Shown here piece after piece: positions 25,096-32,993 of a DNA stretch of 32,993 nt. The DNA lies in contig NZ_SNXO01000026.1 of NCBI RefSeq assembly GCF_004362975.1, forward strand, positions 1 through 32,993. The letters run 5' to 3'. This DNA is from Aminicella lysinilytica. GTDB lineage: Bacteria; Bacillota; Clostridia; Peptostreptococcales; Anaerovoracaceae. The notes under the pieces are model-generated. The model saw only the letters and a program-made list of their open reading frames with translations, did not search any database and was not told where the DNA came from. Both the position numbers and the translations under genes were made by a program. Each line of letters starts with the position of its first letter. Positions within the stretch are counted from its first letter, which is position 1.

Positions 25096-26267
25096 CAGTG
25101 AAGGTCGCGGGCAAGTGCCGCCGCCATGATCACTTTGCCGCAGTCGGCACAGGTAAGCGGATATGCATGACCGGTAGTCTTGACCTTCTTGATATAAGTC
25201 TTCATGTAAATTTTTACCCTGGTCTTGTCCCCCATCTCAGCGGCCGCAAGAGGCATATCGCCCCAGTAATACTCATCGGGATACTGCATCTTATCCCAGC
25301 GATGATTCTTCACCTTAGCCGTTGACCAGTGCTTGTTGAAACTCTTGTAGAGAGTTTTAGCACGGCCGCTCTTAGCCGAGATCACCCCATACTCGATTGG
25401 GAACATCTGAGCCGTTGCATCCATATAAAACCTGCTCCATTTGAACTTCCCAGACGGCTTCCCGTTCTTCTCAAGAGCCGGATAATAGTAGCCGCCCTTC
25501 TTGTTCCACATTTTAGAATTCATAGTTTTCCTGATTTTAGCCGCCGCAGATTTCTGCACGGCTATGTTTTCATCACCGGCGAACAAAGCCGAATACAGCC
25601 TGGCACCATCACGTGCCCCGGCGTAGACCTCAGCGTTATCCATAGCGTACTTGACCTGGTAGTCTGGTCTCGCCATAGTCAGACCTTTGTTCATTGTACA
25701 AAGCATAGCGCTGATGACCCTGTCAATGTCAGCTTTGTGTGCTGTAATGCAGGTCGAATCACCTGTGACCCTGTAATATTTCCACAAAAGCTGCAGGAAT
25801 GTGGCCGCGTAGGAATCCGTAGAATCATAGAAGGCCTTGCCTTTGACCTTATACACCTTTTCTTCCTTCAGGTTGCCCTTCTGATCAACATATTCGTAAT
25901 AGTCGTAAATAGTCCCTTCCTGGCCGCAAATGTCCGTCTCTGCCCTATTCAGACGGTCGAAATGCCATTCCAGATATTTTCTGACGTTGGCTGCATACTT
26001 CTCTCCGCTCTCTAAGAGGGCCATAGCGGCAAAATCTGAAAAATACGGTGTTTCCTTCAATGCCCCGTTGGTGCCTTTGAAAGATGTTTCAGGAATGGCA
26101 CCGTTGGACAGCTGCAGCGATGCCAGCCACTCAGACTCGTCAGTGACTGTTTTGTTATAAAAATCAACGTCAGAAGCAGCAAAAACCGCGTCTGACGCCA
26201 GAAAAACGGTGACTAAAATAATAGTCAGCATTATGATTGCTATTCTATTGACTATCTTACCATACAC
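25095..26267 (-). CDS. Secreted protein, probable six-hairpin (alpha/alpha) fold
   Basis: A 390-residue exported protein. The N-terminus has a signal peptide: basic start, hydrophobic core (about 9-25) and a likely cleavage after DAVFA at about 30. The mature part has Trp/Tyr-rich helical repeats beginning with EWLASLQLSNGAIP (about 46-59), then YDSTDSYAATFLQLLWKYY and DMPLAAAEMGD, which resembles the six-hairpin glycosidase superfamily. I cannot name a substrate. A late C-x-x-C lies near the end. The GTG at 26267 is preferred: AAGGAG lies 9 bases upstream and it gives a clean signal peptide, starting 13 bp after the diguanylate cyclase gene. The His codon and stop fall at the edge of palindromic copy 2. 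Confidence 0.72.
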   Translation of the reverse strand: MYGKIVNRIAIIMLTIILVTVFLASDAVFAASDVDFYNKTVTDESEWLASLQLSNGAIPETSFKGTNGALKETPYFSDFAAMALLESGEKYAANVRKYLEWHFDRLNRAETDICGQEGTIYDYYEYVDQKGNLKEEKVYKVKGKAFYDSTDSYAATFLQLLWKYYRVTGDSTCITAHKADIDRVISAMLCTMNKGLTMARPDYQVKYAMDNAEVYAGARDGARLYSALFAGDENIAVQKSAAAKIRKTMNSKMWNKKGGYYYPALEKNGKPSGKFKWSRFYMDATAQMFPIEYGVISAKSGRAKTLYKSFNKHWSTAKVKNHRWDKMQYPDEYYWGDMPLAAAEMGDKTRVKIYMKTYIKKVKTTGHAYPLTCADCGKVIMAAALARDLH

Positions 26268-26280
26268 ACCTTCACACTCC

Positions 26281-27183
26281 TTACTGATCCTTATAGACAA
26301 CCACGCAGTTCTTCCCCTGTCTCTTGGCTTCATACAGTGCTCTGTCTGCATATTTCAGCAGTATGCTCTTCTCTGCGTTGGCATCAGGTATCATAGTGGC
26401 CAGCCCTGCGCTTACGGTCAGCGCCATGATTTGAGTCGATGTTGCGTCTACTACCTTCATCTTAGCCATCTCTGAACGTAATCTGTCAGATACAAGTTTC
26501 ACTCCGTCTTCATTGGTATCAGGAAGCAGAATCACGAACTCGTCTCCTCCGTATCTGCCTACGAAGTCACTGGCTCTCTTGACAGATCTGTCAAGAACTG
26601 CCGCTGTATATTGAAGGCACTCATCGCCCTTCAGATGACCGAAAGTATCGTTGATATGCTTGAAGTCATCTATATCGATTATAATACATGAAATCGGCTG
26701 CCTGTTTCTGATTGCCTGGGCAAGATACATCTCATATATATCATCTAGGGCACGCCTGTTGGAAAGTCCGGTCAGCGGATCTATAGTAACCAGAGCCTGG
26801 AGCTTATTGTTACTGTCCATAAGTTCCTGATTCTTCCTGTCAAATTTCTTTTTCAGCATGCCTACCATAATGACCATGAATATAATTGCGACGACCATAA
26901 CAACGATTTTCTCAAAATTACCCTCGGTGACAGATATACTGCCCCCGCTATGATCAGAATAGTAGAACAAAGTATAACCTACGGTGACGATCCCACTTGT
27001 GACACCGCCGGCATAACCATACACCAATGAGAAAAAGACTATAGCCACCAGTAAGATAGCGTCCGGATTAGGAACGTGTACACAGAAATTTAAAACACAC
27101 AAAGCCACAGTGATTGCAGCAGACACAAAAATAGTAACTGCGATACCTGTGTCTTCACCTACTCTATCGATCCGTTCATTCAT
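26281..27183 (-). CDS. Membrane-bound diguanylate cyclase (GGDEF)
   Basis: A 300-residue protein with four or so hydrophobic segments (about 15-112), then a short linker coil and a GGDEF domain starting at DPLTGLSNRRA (about 135). The active-site GGDEF is intact at 212-216. The RxxD inhibitory site, RASD at 203-206, lies five residues ahead, so product feedback is expected. It should make cyclic di-GMP in response to a signal sensed in the membrane region. AAGAGG precedes the ATG. It has its own promoter and is followed after 13 bp by the secreted-protein gene. Confidence 0.92.
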   Translation of the reverse strand: MNERIDRVGEDTGIAVTIFVSAAITVALCVLNFCVHVPNPDAILLVAIVFFSLVYGYAGGVTSGIVTVGYTLFYYSDHSGGSISVTEGNFEKIVVMVVAIIFMVIMVGMLKKKFDRKNQELMDSNNKLQALVTIDPLTGLSNRRALDDIYEMYLAQAIRNRQPISCIIIDIDDFKHINDTFGHLKGDECLQYTAAVLDRSVKRASDFVGRYGGDEFVILLPDTNEDGVKLVSDRLRSEMAKMKVVDATSTQIMALTVSAGLATMIPDANAEKSILLKYADRALYEAKRQGKNCVVVYKDQ

Positions 27184-27230
27184 AACAACCTCTTAAAAAA
27201 CTGACCACGTTAGTTAAAAATAATACATCT

Positions 27231-27259
27231 ATTTTATCATGGAACTATTTCCATTACAA
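27231..27259 (-). promoter_or_regulatory. Promoter of the diguanylate cyclase gene with an operator-like palindrome
   Basis: Minus strand -35 TTGTAA (27254-27259) and -10 TAAAAT (27231-27236) are 17 bp apart. The spacer is filled by a perfect inverted repeat, ATGGAA-CTAT-TTCCAT, at 27239-27254. A dimeric repressor bound there would block RNA polymerase directly (inference). Confidence 0.6.
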
Positions 27260-27263
27260 GATT

Positions 27264-27294
27264 TTTCAAAACAAGAGAGCTCCTAAGAGCCCTC
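27264..27294 (-). terminator. Terminator after the AGCS symporter gene
   Basis: Minus strand stem GAGGGCTC/GAGCTCTC (8 bp, one G-U) with a TTAG loop at 27275-27294, followed by TTGTTTTG. It lies about 45 bp past the symporter stop and just ahead of the next promoter. Confidence 0.7.
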
Positions 27295-27339
27295 CCATTA
27301 AAGATAGTATTACTATTTAGTATTATCGCTATTTTAGTT

Positions 27340-28860
27340 TCAGCTCACTATTTCCAATTCTTCTTCTTCGCTGATTTTAGCTCTTTTGGCAGCCTTTAAG
27401 TCAGCATAGTGTTCATCAACTATTTCATCCCAGAGTTCACAGTTTTCAAAACCGACATCTTCTGGTATAAATACAGGATCCAGTCCCATCTTTTTCTGTA
27501 TCTCATAGTCCTTTAAAAGTTTAAATGACTTCTTAGACATAAGCAGAAGTACAGGGAAATTCAGCCAGCAGCAGATGCCAACGCCTACATCGGCATAATT
27601 CCAAGCTGTTGTCATATCCTTGAATGATGCTGTGAATGCCAGTAAAGCAATTACTATACATCCTGCAAAATATGCGTATTTTTTCACCTTATCGGAGGTT
27701 GCCCCCAAAATATACTGGATATTCGCATCTGCATATATTGCAAATGATAACAGTGTAGTAAATGCGAAGAAGAACATCGCTATAGTAATGAAAGGTGCTC
27801 CCAATCCATTTATAAGGGTATCGATTGCTGCCTGAACATATCCAGGACCAGCTTCCACACCCGGAACGCCTTCATAAACTGCTTTTCCTGCATCAGTCAC
27901 AACATTGTACATACCTGTTGACAGCATCATTAAAGCTGTAGCTGTGCAAACCAGCAGTGTATCGATATATACTGAAAATGCCTGTGCCAGTCCCTGTTTA
28001 GCAGGATGTGATACCTCTGCAGTAGCTGCTGCATGAGCGCCTGAGCCCCAGCCTGCTTCATTAGAGTATATGCCTCTTTTAACTCCCTGCATTATTGTGT
28101 ATCCGAATACTGCTCCAAATACCGGTTCAAGGCCAAATGCTGATTTGAATATCAGAGCGAACATTGCCGGGACCTGAGCCGCATTTGCGATCAGGATAAC
28201 TACAGCAAGCAGCAGATAGATGCCAGCCATAATTGGAACTACATAGGATGCAAATGTTCCGATTCTCTTGATTCCGCCAATAGTTACTATTAAGAACAGT
28301 GCTGCTACTACAACGCCTACTACAACTGGACTAATATTATAATTCAATCCTTTGAAAGCTGTCGATATTGCATTTGCCTGGACCGTAGGTCCTGTAATTG
28401 TCATAGCCAGAATCGTGGCTAAAGCAAATACTATTGCAAGGGGCTTGCATTTTAAACCTTTCTCGATATAATATGCAGGGCCTCCTCTGTATTCTCCTAC
28501 TACCTTACCTTTGTAAGTCTGAGCAAGTGTGGATTCTGTAAACGCCGATCCAGCACCTACCAGCGCGATTACCCACATCCAGAAAACTGCTCCCGGACCG
28601 CCTACGCCTATGGCGCTTGCAACTCCGGCTATATTTCCGGTTCCAACTCTTCCACCAAGGGCCATTGCAAATCCCTGGAAAGAAGATACTCCGTTGTCAC
28701 TGCTTGATCCCTTCATCAGCTGAGAAACCATATCTTTGATCAACCTGAATTGTGGGAACTTAAGGCCTATCGAAAGAAATAATCCTACGCCTATGGCCAT
28801 ATATACCAATATCGGTGACCATAAAACACCATTTAATGTTGATGCTAACTCATTTAACAT
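27340..28860 (-). CDS. AGCS-family sodium:alanine/glycine/glutamine symporter
   Basis: A 506-residue polytopic membrane transporter of the alanine/glycine:cation symporter family. It shows SFQGFAMALGGRVGTGNIAG (about 60-79), the Na+/substrate region typical of AlsT and GlnT, and GVKRGIYSNEAGWGSGAHAAAT with SHPAKQG near the middle. About ten to eleven hydrophobic helices are visible and the C-terminal tail is acidic. Substrate within the family varies among alanine, glycine and glutamine. The GlnK/GlnL-like regulators just upstream point to glutamine or alanine (inference). Its promoter is not obvious, and a hairpin at 27264-27294 follows. Confidence 0.93.
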   Translation of the reverse strand: MLNELASTLNGVLWSPILVYMAIGVGLFLSIGLKFPQFRLIKDMVSQLMKGSSSDNGVSSFQGFAMALGGRVGTGNIAGVASAIGVGGPGAVFWMWVIALVGAGSAFTESTLAQTYKGKVVGEYRGGPAYYIEKGLKCKPLAIVFALATILAMTITGPTVQANAISTAFKGLNYNISPVVVGVVVAALFLIVTIGGIKRIGTFASYVVPIMAGIYLLLAVVILIANAAQVPAMFALIFKSAFGLEPVFGAVFGYTIMQGVKRGIYSNEAGWGSGAHAAATAEVSHPAKQGLAQAFSVYIDTLLVCTATALMMLSTGMYNVVTDAGKAVYEGVPGVEAGPGYVQAAIDTLINGLGAPFITIAMFFFAFTTLLSFAIYADANIQYILGATSDKVKKYAYFAGCIVIALLAFTASFKDMTTAWNYADVGVGICCWLNFPVLLLMSKKSFKLLKDYEIQKKMGLDPVFIPEDVGFENCELWDEIVDEHYADLKAAKRAKISEEEELEIVS

Positions 28861-29035
28861 ATAACATTCCTACCTTTCTAAAATGTATAACTCCTATAAG
28901 TAATAATTGCAGTTTAAGTATCTCCTGCGTTTACAATAAAAGTCAGATAACATCAAAAAAAATCATAGGAACATTTAGTTAATACAAATTATTTAGAAAA
29001 TTATAATTACCCGATTACAAGAAATGCATCGAATT
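28861..29035 (-). promoter_or_regulatory. AT-rich leader region of the symporter gene
   Basis: A 175 bp gap between the response regulator and the symporter. A weak pair on the minus strand (CTGACT, 18 bp, GATACT) could be a promoter. The strand also carries AATTTTCTAAATAATT, a partial match to a CodY-type box, and T-rich tracts. I saw no clear TTTTGT tandem repeat of the kind bound by Bacillus GlnL, and no terminator. Confidence 0.3.
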
Positions 29036-29875
29036 CTATTTCAGCGAACGGTAATATGTATGGAGTCCTTCCATAAATTTGGATATGCTGACTCTGCCGC
29101 CATTAACGCCTTTGCCTTTCAGATAGTTCATTTCATCCTTCAGGCACTTGAAGTCAAAGACATAGTTTGCATAGACAGAATATACCTCGTTACCGTAATC
29201 ATCGAGGCCTGCATTGGCCGCATTGGTAAGACCCTTTTTAATAGCCCGCCTGACACGCTGCTCGACATTTTTCACCGTATCGCCTTTGCTGTCTGCTACG
29301 GATTCGATTACTTTTTTGTCATATCCGCAATCGTGATCGACCATGTATTTAAGGATTTCTTTCACGTCCTGTGTGCCGTTTTCGCCCTGCATGCCCAGCA
29401 TGCTCAGGAAAACATTTATGTCATTATAGGAACCATTTGAATTTTGCGCAGCCTCGACCCTGGCCTCGCCCTCGAACATGCCCCTGATGTTGCTCATGAT
29501 GCTTTTCATCTTGATTTTCTCAGAGACATTGCCAAGGATCTTTTCAACTTCTATGATATTGATCGGTTTATTGATAAAGAACTCTACGCCGGCCGTATAG
29601 GCCTTCTGTATCATTTCCTTGTCCATGACCTTGGAAATCATAACGAAACTTATATCGGAATCTTTAGCCTTGATGGAATTGACCATGGTTATGCCGTCGA
29701 TACCTCCCATTAGCAGATCTACGAGAACGATGTCAGGTTTATCCTCCAGGATCTCGCCTATAGCAGCGTCCGGATCAGTAGAATACCCGCATACGCTACC
29801 TATTCCTCTGGATCTTATAATGTTTTCTAGAGTTTTTACTGTTCCAATATTGTCATCTACAATGTAATACTTCAT
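29036..29875 (-). CDS. GlnL (YcbB)-like response regulator
   Basis: A 279-residue transcription regulator. The receiver domain has Asp7/Asp8, the phospho-acceptor Asp53 in VLVDLLMGG, Ser81 and Lys103 in NKP. The C-terminal part (about 140-279) matches the YcbB-type DNA-binding domain (RVRRAIKKGLTNAANAGLDD segment) rather than OmpR or LuxR types. In Bacillus subtilis, GlnK/GlnL turn on a glutaminase and an AGCS-type glutamine transporter. Here an AGCS symporter is the next gene downstream, so it is the probable target. It lies 2 bp after the kinase gene. Confidence 0.87.
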   Translation of the reverse strand: MKYYIVDDNIGTVKTLENIIRSRGIGSVCGYSTDPDAAIGEILEDKPDIVLVDLLMGGIDGITMVNSIKAKDSDISFVMISKVMDKEMIQKAYTAGVEFFINKPINIIEVEKILGNVSEKIKMKSIMSNIRGMFEGEARVEAAQNSNGSYNDINVFLSMLGMQGENGTQDVKEILKYMVDHDCGYDKKVIESVADSKGDTVKNVEQRVRRAIKKGLTNAANAGLDDYGNEVYSVYANYVFDFKCLKDEMNYLKGKGVNGGRVSISKFMEGLHTYYRSLK

Positions 29876-29877
29876 TT

Positions 29878-31176
29878 TTAGACCTCGAAATCTTTTGCCG
29901 GTAAAGTAATAGTTATATCCGTGTATTTTCCTATTTCGCTGGAAACACTAATCGTTCCATGAAAATCCTTTTCAACATATTCTCTTACTATGCCCAGCCC
30001 CAGTCCGCGCTGTATATTACCGGTTTTGTCATCGAACTTGGTACTGTATCCGGTCAGGAAAATATTTTCCAGTTCTCTCTTCTCTATACCCGGTCCGTTA
30101 TCGTGAACATTTATGATATATTCCAGTTCCTCCCCTGTCTTTTTGTCCTTTATGGCGTTTACACCCAGCTGGATCCTGCCACCGCGCCCGTTTATGGCTT
30201 CCGCGCTGTTAGTCAACAGGTTTCTCAGGATTGACATCATCTTGAAGCTCTCTTTTACATGAAATTCGGTCCTCACTCTTGTCACGACCTCAGTCTGATT
30301 TCCGTGGTTTCTTATAGTGCTTAGGATGTTGGCCTTTTCCAGTGATACTATGTCGTTGATCGACATGCCTTTATCGCCGAATTCCCCTACGTAAGTCTCC
30401 TTCAAGGCGATTATAGCGTTGAGATAATCCCCTTTCACCTCATGGGCACACCGTGATATATCCAGAGAGGATTCTTTCAGTTCCCTGGGCACATCCATTG
30501 CATCCATTGATGAGTGAAGATCGTAGGCCTTTTTCATTATACTTTCGATATCGACTATATTCTTCTCCATAAGATGCAGCTCGCTCTCGAATATGGATGC
30601 CTGCGTCAGCAATTTCTTATACTCTTCATCGTGCTCCTGATTGACAAGAAAACTCGAATATGACTCTATGGCGATGACGATCATCTGAATGAGCAATGTC
30701 CTGAAGAAAGCGATGACAACCAGGAATATCACTATATTAACAGTAAATATCAGGTGCTCCGTCACTATGCAACGAGTCGTCATCTCGGCCAGATTAGAGC
30801 ACAGATCACAGACAAATACTACCACCGGGAAATTCCTTGTACTCTTAGGCTTTTTAATGATCCGCTTGAAGATAAATGTATATACTATTCCATAGGTGAA
30901 GAAAAATGCCAGATCCGGTAGAACCAGCAATGATGTCTGTTCGAAATGTCCGTTCTCTAGGAGCATTATGAACAGCCTGAAGAACACGGCGAAGATTCCT
31001 GAACAAAAGGCAATATACATTGCGGACAGATCCTCATAGCAGTAAATAAATATCGCCATTACCATTACGGACATGGCCACTATAAAGCCTTCTGTCAGGA
31101 AGTTGAACTTCACCTGTGATGCGGCCGAAACAAATATGGCCAATATGATGGTTCTCTTGATTTTTACTTTATCCAT
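29878..31176 (-). CDS. GlnK (YcbA)-like sensor histidine kinase
   Basis: A 432-residue membrane kinase. About six hydrophobic segments fill residues 8-170, with no large outside domain, so it may sense through the membrane or through a transporter. A coiled linker (about 180-235) leads to the phospho-acceptor His245 in SRCAHEVKGD, a non-classical H-box. The ATPase domain has an N-box at Asn323 (LLTNSAEAI), DNGPGI at 359-364 and GLGLGI at 391-396. It overlaps the amidohydrolase gene by 8 bp and precedes the response regulator by 2 bp, so all three are probably one transcript. Confidence 0.88.
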   Translation of the reverse strand: MDKVKIKRTIILAIFVSAASQVKFNFLTEGFIVAMSVMVMAIFIYCYEDLSAMYIAFCSGIFAVFFRLFIMLLENGHFEQTSLLVLPDLAFFFTYGIVYTFIFKRIIKKPKSTRNFPVVVFVCDLCSNLAEMTTRCIVTEHLIFTVNIVIFLVVIAFFRTLLIQMIVIAIESYSSFLVNQEHDEEYKKLLTQASIFESELHLMEKNIVDIESIMKKAYDLHSSMDAMDVPRELKESSLDISRCAHEVKGDYLNAIIALKETYVGEFGDKGMSINDIVSLEKANILSTIRNHGNQTEVVTRVRTEFHVKESFKMMSILRNLLTNSAEAINGRGGRIQLGVNAIKDKKTGEELEYIINVHDNGPGIEKRELENIFLTGYSTKFDDKTGNIQRGLGLGIVREYVEKDFHGTISVSSEIGKYTDITITLPAKDFEV

Positions 31177-32755
31177 ATACTCTTTCGCCTTCGATATAAG
31201 TTTGTTCTACCTTGATTTTGTCTATATCATCCGGGTCTACACTGAATATGTCATTGCTCAAAACTGCGAAGTCCGCCAGATATCCCGGCTTAAGTCTGCC
31301 TAGCCCCTGGAATCCCGAGACCTCCGCCGCCTCTGCAGTGTAAAGCATTATCGCCCTTTCAATATCTATTTTCTGTTCCTGCCCAATGTCCGTGCCATCG
31401 TAAGCGATTCGCGTAACTGCAGACTTTATATTAGGGAACGGGTCTGACGGTACTGCCCAGGATGTAGCCGGCGCATCCGTTGACAGACAAAGCTTCACGC
31501 CTGCGTCGAGCATATTCCGGATCGGGTATTCTCTCTTGATTCTCTCTGGGCCGAGGTTTTTCAGGTAGGTCTCGATCTCGCAAAATGCAAATATTGGCTG
31601 AGTCGCAAAGGCTATACCCTTGGCTGCAGCTTTCTCAATAGCTGACTCTGTTGGTTCTGTCAGGTGTTCGACCCGCACAAAAGGCACTCTGCCATCCATC
31701 CAATCGTCCTCTTTGCACACTCTGTCTACTACTCGGTCTATAGCTCTTCCGCCCATTGCGTGGACTGATATCTGACATTTATATTTCTTAGCGTAATCTA
31801 TAGCCTTTTCCAGGCTTTCATCTGAGTAGACTGCTATACCGCAGTCCTCTCCGCCAAGGTATGGCTCGTACATCCATGCGGTCCTGCCGGAAACGCTGCC
31901 GTCTCCTATAAGCTTGAGGCCCGCAATATGTATCCTTTGGTTCATGTCCATAAGCTCCGGAGTGAGTATAAAGTCCGGATCATCCATAAAGTAATCCCAC
32001 ATATAATACAAAGCTACTCTTTGTTTGAAGCCTTGTTCTTCAGCACCTTTATAAAGGCCATAGTTTCCGCCCTCGTGAAGATTTCCCATGTCAGTTACGG
32101 CAACTATTCCCTGAGAAGTCAGCAAATCACCCAGGTCCTTCAAAGCCCTGATCGAATCGGCCTCTGTCTCTTTAGGCATAAATGGCAGAACCAGATCCCT
32201 GGCGTTCTCTTTCAGGACGCCTGTAGGCTCACCATGTTCGTCTCTTTCTATCTCGCCGCCCTGAGGATCCGGGGTATCCCTGGTTATTCCGGCTATTTCC
32301 AAGGCTTTACTGTTGACGCAACGTATGTGCTCGCAACTCCTGACAAGAAATACCGGCAGATCACGTGATCCTTTGTCCAGGTCATATCTGTTGGGAGACC
32401 TGTGTTCAGCGAACTTGCCCTCATCATAGCCCCAGCCCTGTATCCAATCTCCGCCTTGTTTATCCTTCCCTGCCCTTGCGATCTCATCAATGAGCTGGGC
32501 TATGGAATTTATCTTCGGTGGCAGACATGCTATCTGCTGGCTGAAATCCGCCAGCATGACCGGGTGCATATGAGCGTCTACGAAGCCCGGTATAACCGTC
32601 TTCCCACCCAGATCCACAGCCTTACCACAGGCCGCAGGCATATCTTTGTTCATGCCGATCCACTCTATAACGCCGTCGGCAACTACCATTGCCTCCGCAT
32701 AAAGTGCTTCCCTGTCCGATGTGAAAATTTTTCCGTTTACATATGCTTGCTTCAT
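31169..32755 (-). CDS. Amidohydrolase of the YtcJ/Amidohydro_3 type
   Basis: A 528-residue metal-dependent hydrolase of the amidohydrolase superfamily. The metal-binding HxH is His62/His64 in VDAHMHP. Further ligands are visible: a Lys in LKLIGDGSVSGRTA, His in ISVHAMG, His in VRVEHLTEP, and Asp in LSTDAP. The C-terminal beta-sandwich strand GYLADFAVL is present. No signal peptide is seen. Substrates of this group are usually N-acyl or other amides and rarely predictable. Placement with GlnK/GlnL-like regulators and an AGCS symporter suggests an amino-acid amide or N-acyl amino acid (inference). GGGAGG lies 10 bases before the ATG. Confidence 0.9.
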   Translation of the reverse strand: MKQAYVNGKIFTSDREALYAEAMVVADGVIEWIGMNKDMPAACGKAVDLGGKTVIPGFVDAHMHPVMLADFSQQIACLPPKINSIAQLIDEIARAGKDKQGGDWIQGWGYDEGKFAEHRSPNRYDLDKGSRDLPVFLVRSCEHIRCVNSKALEIAGITRDTPDPQGGEIERDEHGEPTGVLKENARDLVLPFMPKETEADSIRALKDLGDLLTSQGIVAVTDMGNLHEGGNYGLYKGAEEQGFKQRVALYYMWDYFMDDPDFILTPELMDMNQRIHIAGLKLIGDGSVSGRTAWMYEPYLGGEDCGIAVYSDESLEKAIDYAKKYKCQISVHAMGGRAIDRVVDRVCKEDDWMDGRVPFVRVEHLTEPTESAIEKAAAKGIAFATQPIFAFCEIETYLKNLGPERIKREYPIRNMLDAGVKLCLSTDAPATSWAVPSDPFPNIKSAVTRIAYDGTDIGQEQKIDIERAIMLYTAEAAEVSGFQGLGRLKPGYLADFAVLSNDIFSVDPDDIDKIKVEQTYIEGERVYG

Positions 32756-32872
32756 GTCCTGTGTGCCTCCCGAATCTGCGGTTCTATATCCTATTTATCT
32801 GTCCTTAAGAATATCACGAAAAGTCGCAAAACTTCAAAAAACTTCAGATAAACTCAGCCTCCTCCATAGATG

Positions 32873-32901
32873 ATTATAGCATAATACCAATTGATTGTCC
32901 C
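32873..32901 (-). promoter_or_regulatory. Probable promoter of the amidohydrolase operon
   Basis: Minus strand -10 TATAAT (32873-32878) is a perfect match. The best -35, GGGACA (32896-32901), is 17 bp upstream and lies at the very edge of the group II intron end. A leader of about 110 bases follows, containing a GGAGGAGG stretch with only a 7-codon frame behind it. Confidence 0.5.
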
Positions 32902-32993
32902 AATCGAGTAGGGGCTAGCAAGTAGCCCCTCTCACACCACCGTACATGCCGTTCGGCATACGGCGGTTCAATTCATATAATAATCTAAACAAC
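32902..32993 (-). mobile_element. 3' end of a group II intron (domains V and VI), partial
   Basis: On the minus strand, 32936-32968 folds as domain V: ACCGCCGTATGCC pairs with GGCATGTACGGTGGT around a small GAAC-type loop, leaving the diagnostic 2-base bulge. The triad before CGTAT reads CGC, as in class C introns. GTGAGAGG then leads to domain VI, GGGGCTA/TAGCCCC, and the typical ending CCTACTCGAT. The splice end is near 32902-32904. The intron body and any maturase gene lie beyond the right edge. Confidence 0.78.

Noticed and set aside
28981-29010. CodY-like box AATTTTCTAAATAATT
   Set aside because: Three mismatches to the usual consensus in AT-rich DNA and about 130 bp from the gene; not strong enough to call.

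Overview
The window looks like a chromosomal segment of a low-to-mid-GC Gram-positive anaerobe of the Clostridia (Bacillota). The reasons are a T-box leader ahead of valS, strong AGGAGG-type ribosome binding sites, the rnc-smc-ftsY cluster, MurT/GatD-type envelope genes and a GlnK/GlnL-type two-component system. Genus cannot be set from the sequence alone. No rRNA, tRNA or CRISPR array was seen.

Region 1 (about 155-22025, all minus strand) is a long housekeeping block. A T-box leader controls valS, followed by folC, a diacylglycerol-kinase-like lipid kinase, a GNAT acetyltransferase and a split ThrE-type exporter. No terminator separates this group from a second promoter at about 15074-15103. 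That promoter drives glyA-plsX-rnc-smc-ftsY-der-plsY-gpsA-miaB-murT-gatD, a 90-residue coiled-coil protein and an M50 site-2 protease, ending at a hairpin at 155-202. Junctions are nearly all overlapping (TAATG, ATGA or 8 bp), so translation is probably coupled. Theme: phospholipid precursor synthesis (plsX, plsY, gpsA), chromosome and protein targeting (smc, ftsY), RNA and ribosome maturation (rnc, der, miaB), folate/one-carbon metabolism (glyA, folC) and peptidoglycan (murT/gatD). The GatD homologue appears to have lost its glutaminase residues.

Region 2 (22084-24431, plus strand) has a strong promoter, ilvE and, 2 bp behind it, a DUF815-type AAA ATPase.

Region 3 (24432-25094) holds no gene I can support. 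It contains two inverted copies of a large imperfect palindrome of about 250 bp. Each copy has a bidirectional terminator-like core whose inner arms differ in sequence but stay paired. One copy follows the DUF815 gene and the other follows a convergent secreted-protein gene. This is the best candidate for an undescribed element here.

Region 4 (25095-32755, minus strand) has a secreted six-hairpin-like protein behind a membrane diguanylate cyclase with its own promoter. Further upstream are an AGCS-family sodium/amino-acid symporter, a GlnL-like response regulator, a GlnK-like histidine kinase and an Amidohydro_3 amidohydrolase, suggesting a locus for sensing and using an amide or amino acid.

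Region 5 (about 32902-32993) is the 3' end of a group II intron (domains V and VI) running in from the right edge on the minus strand. It abuts the probable promoter of the amidohydrolase operon.
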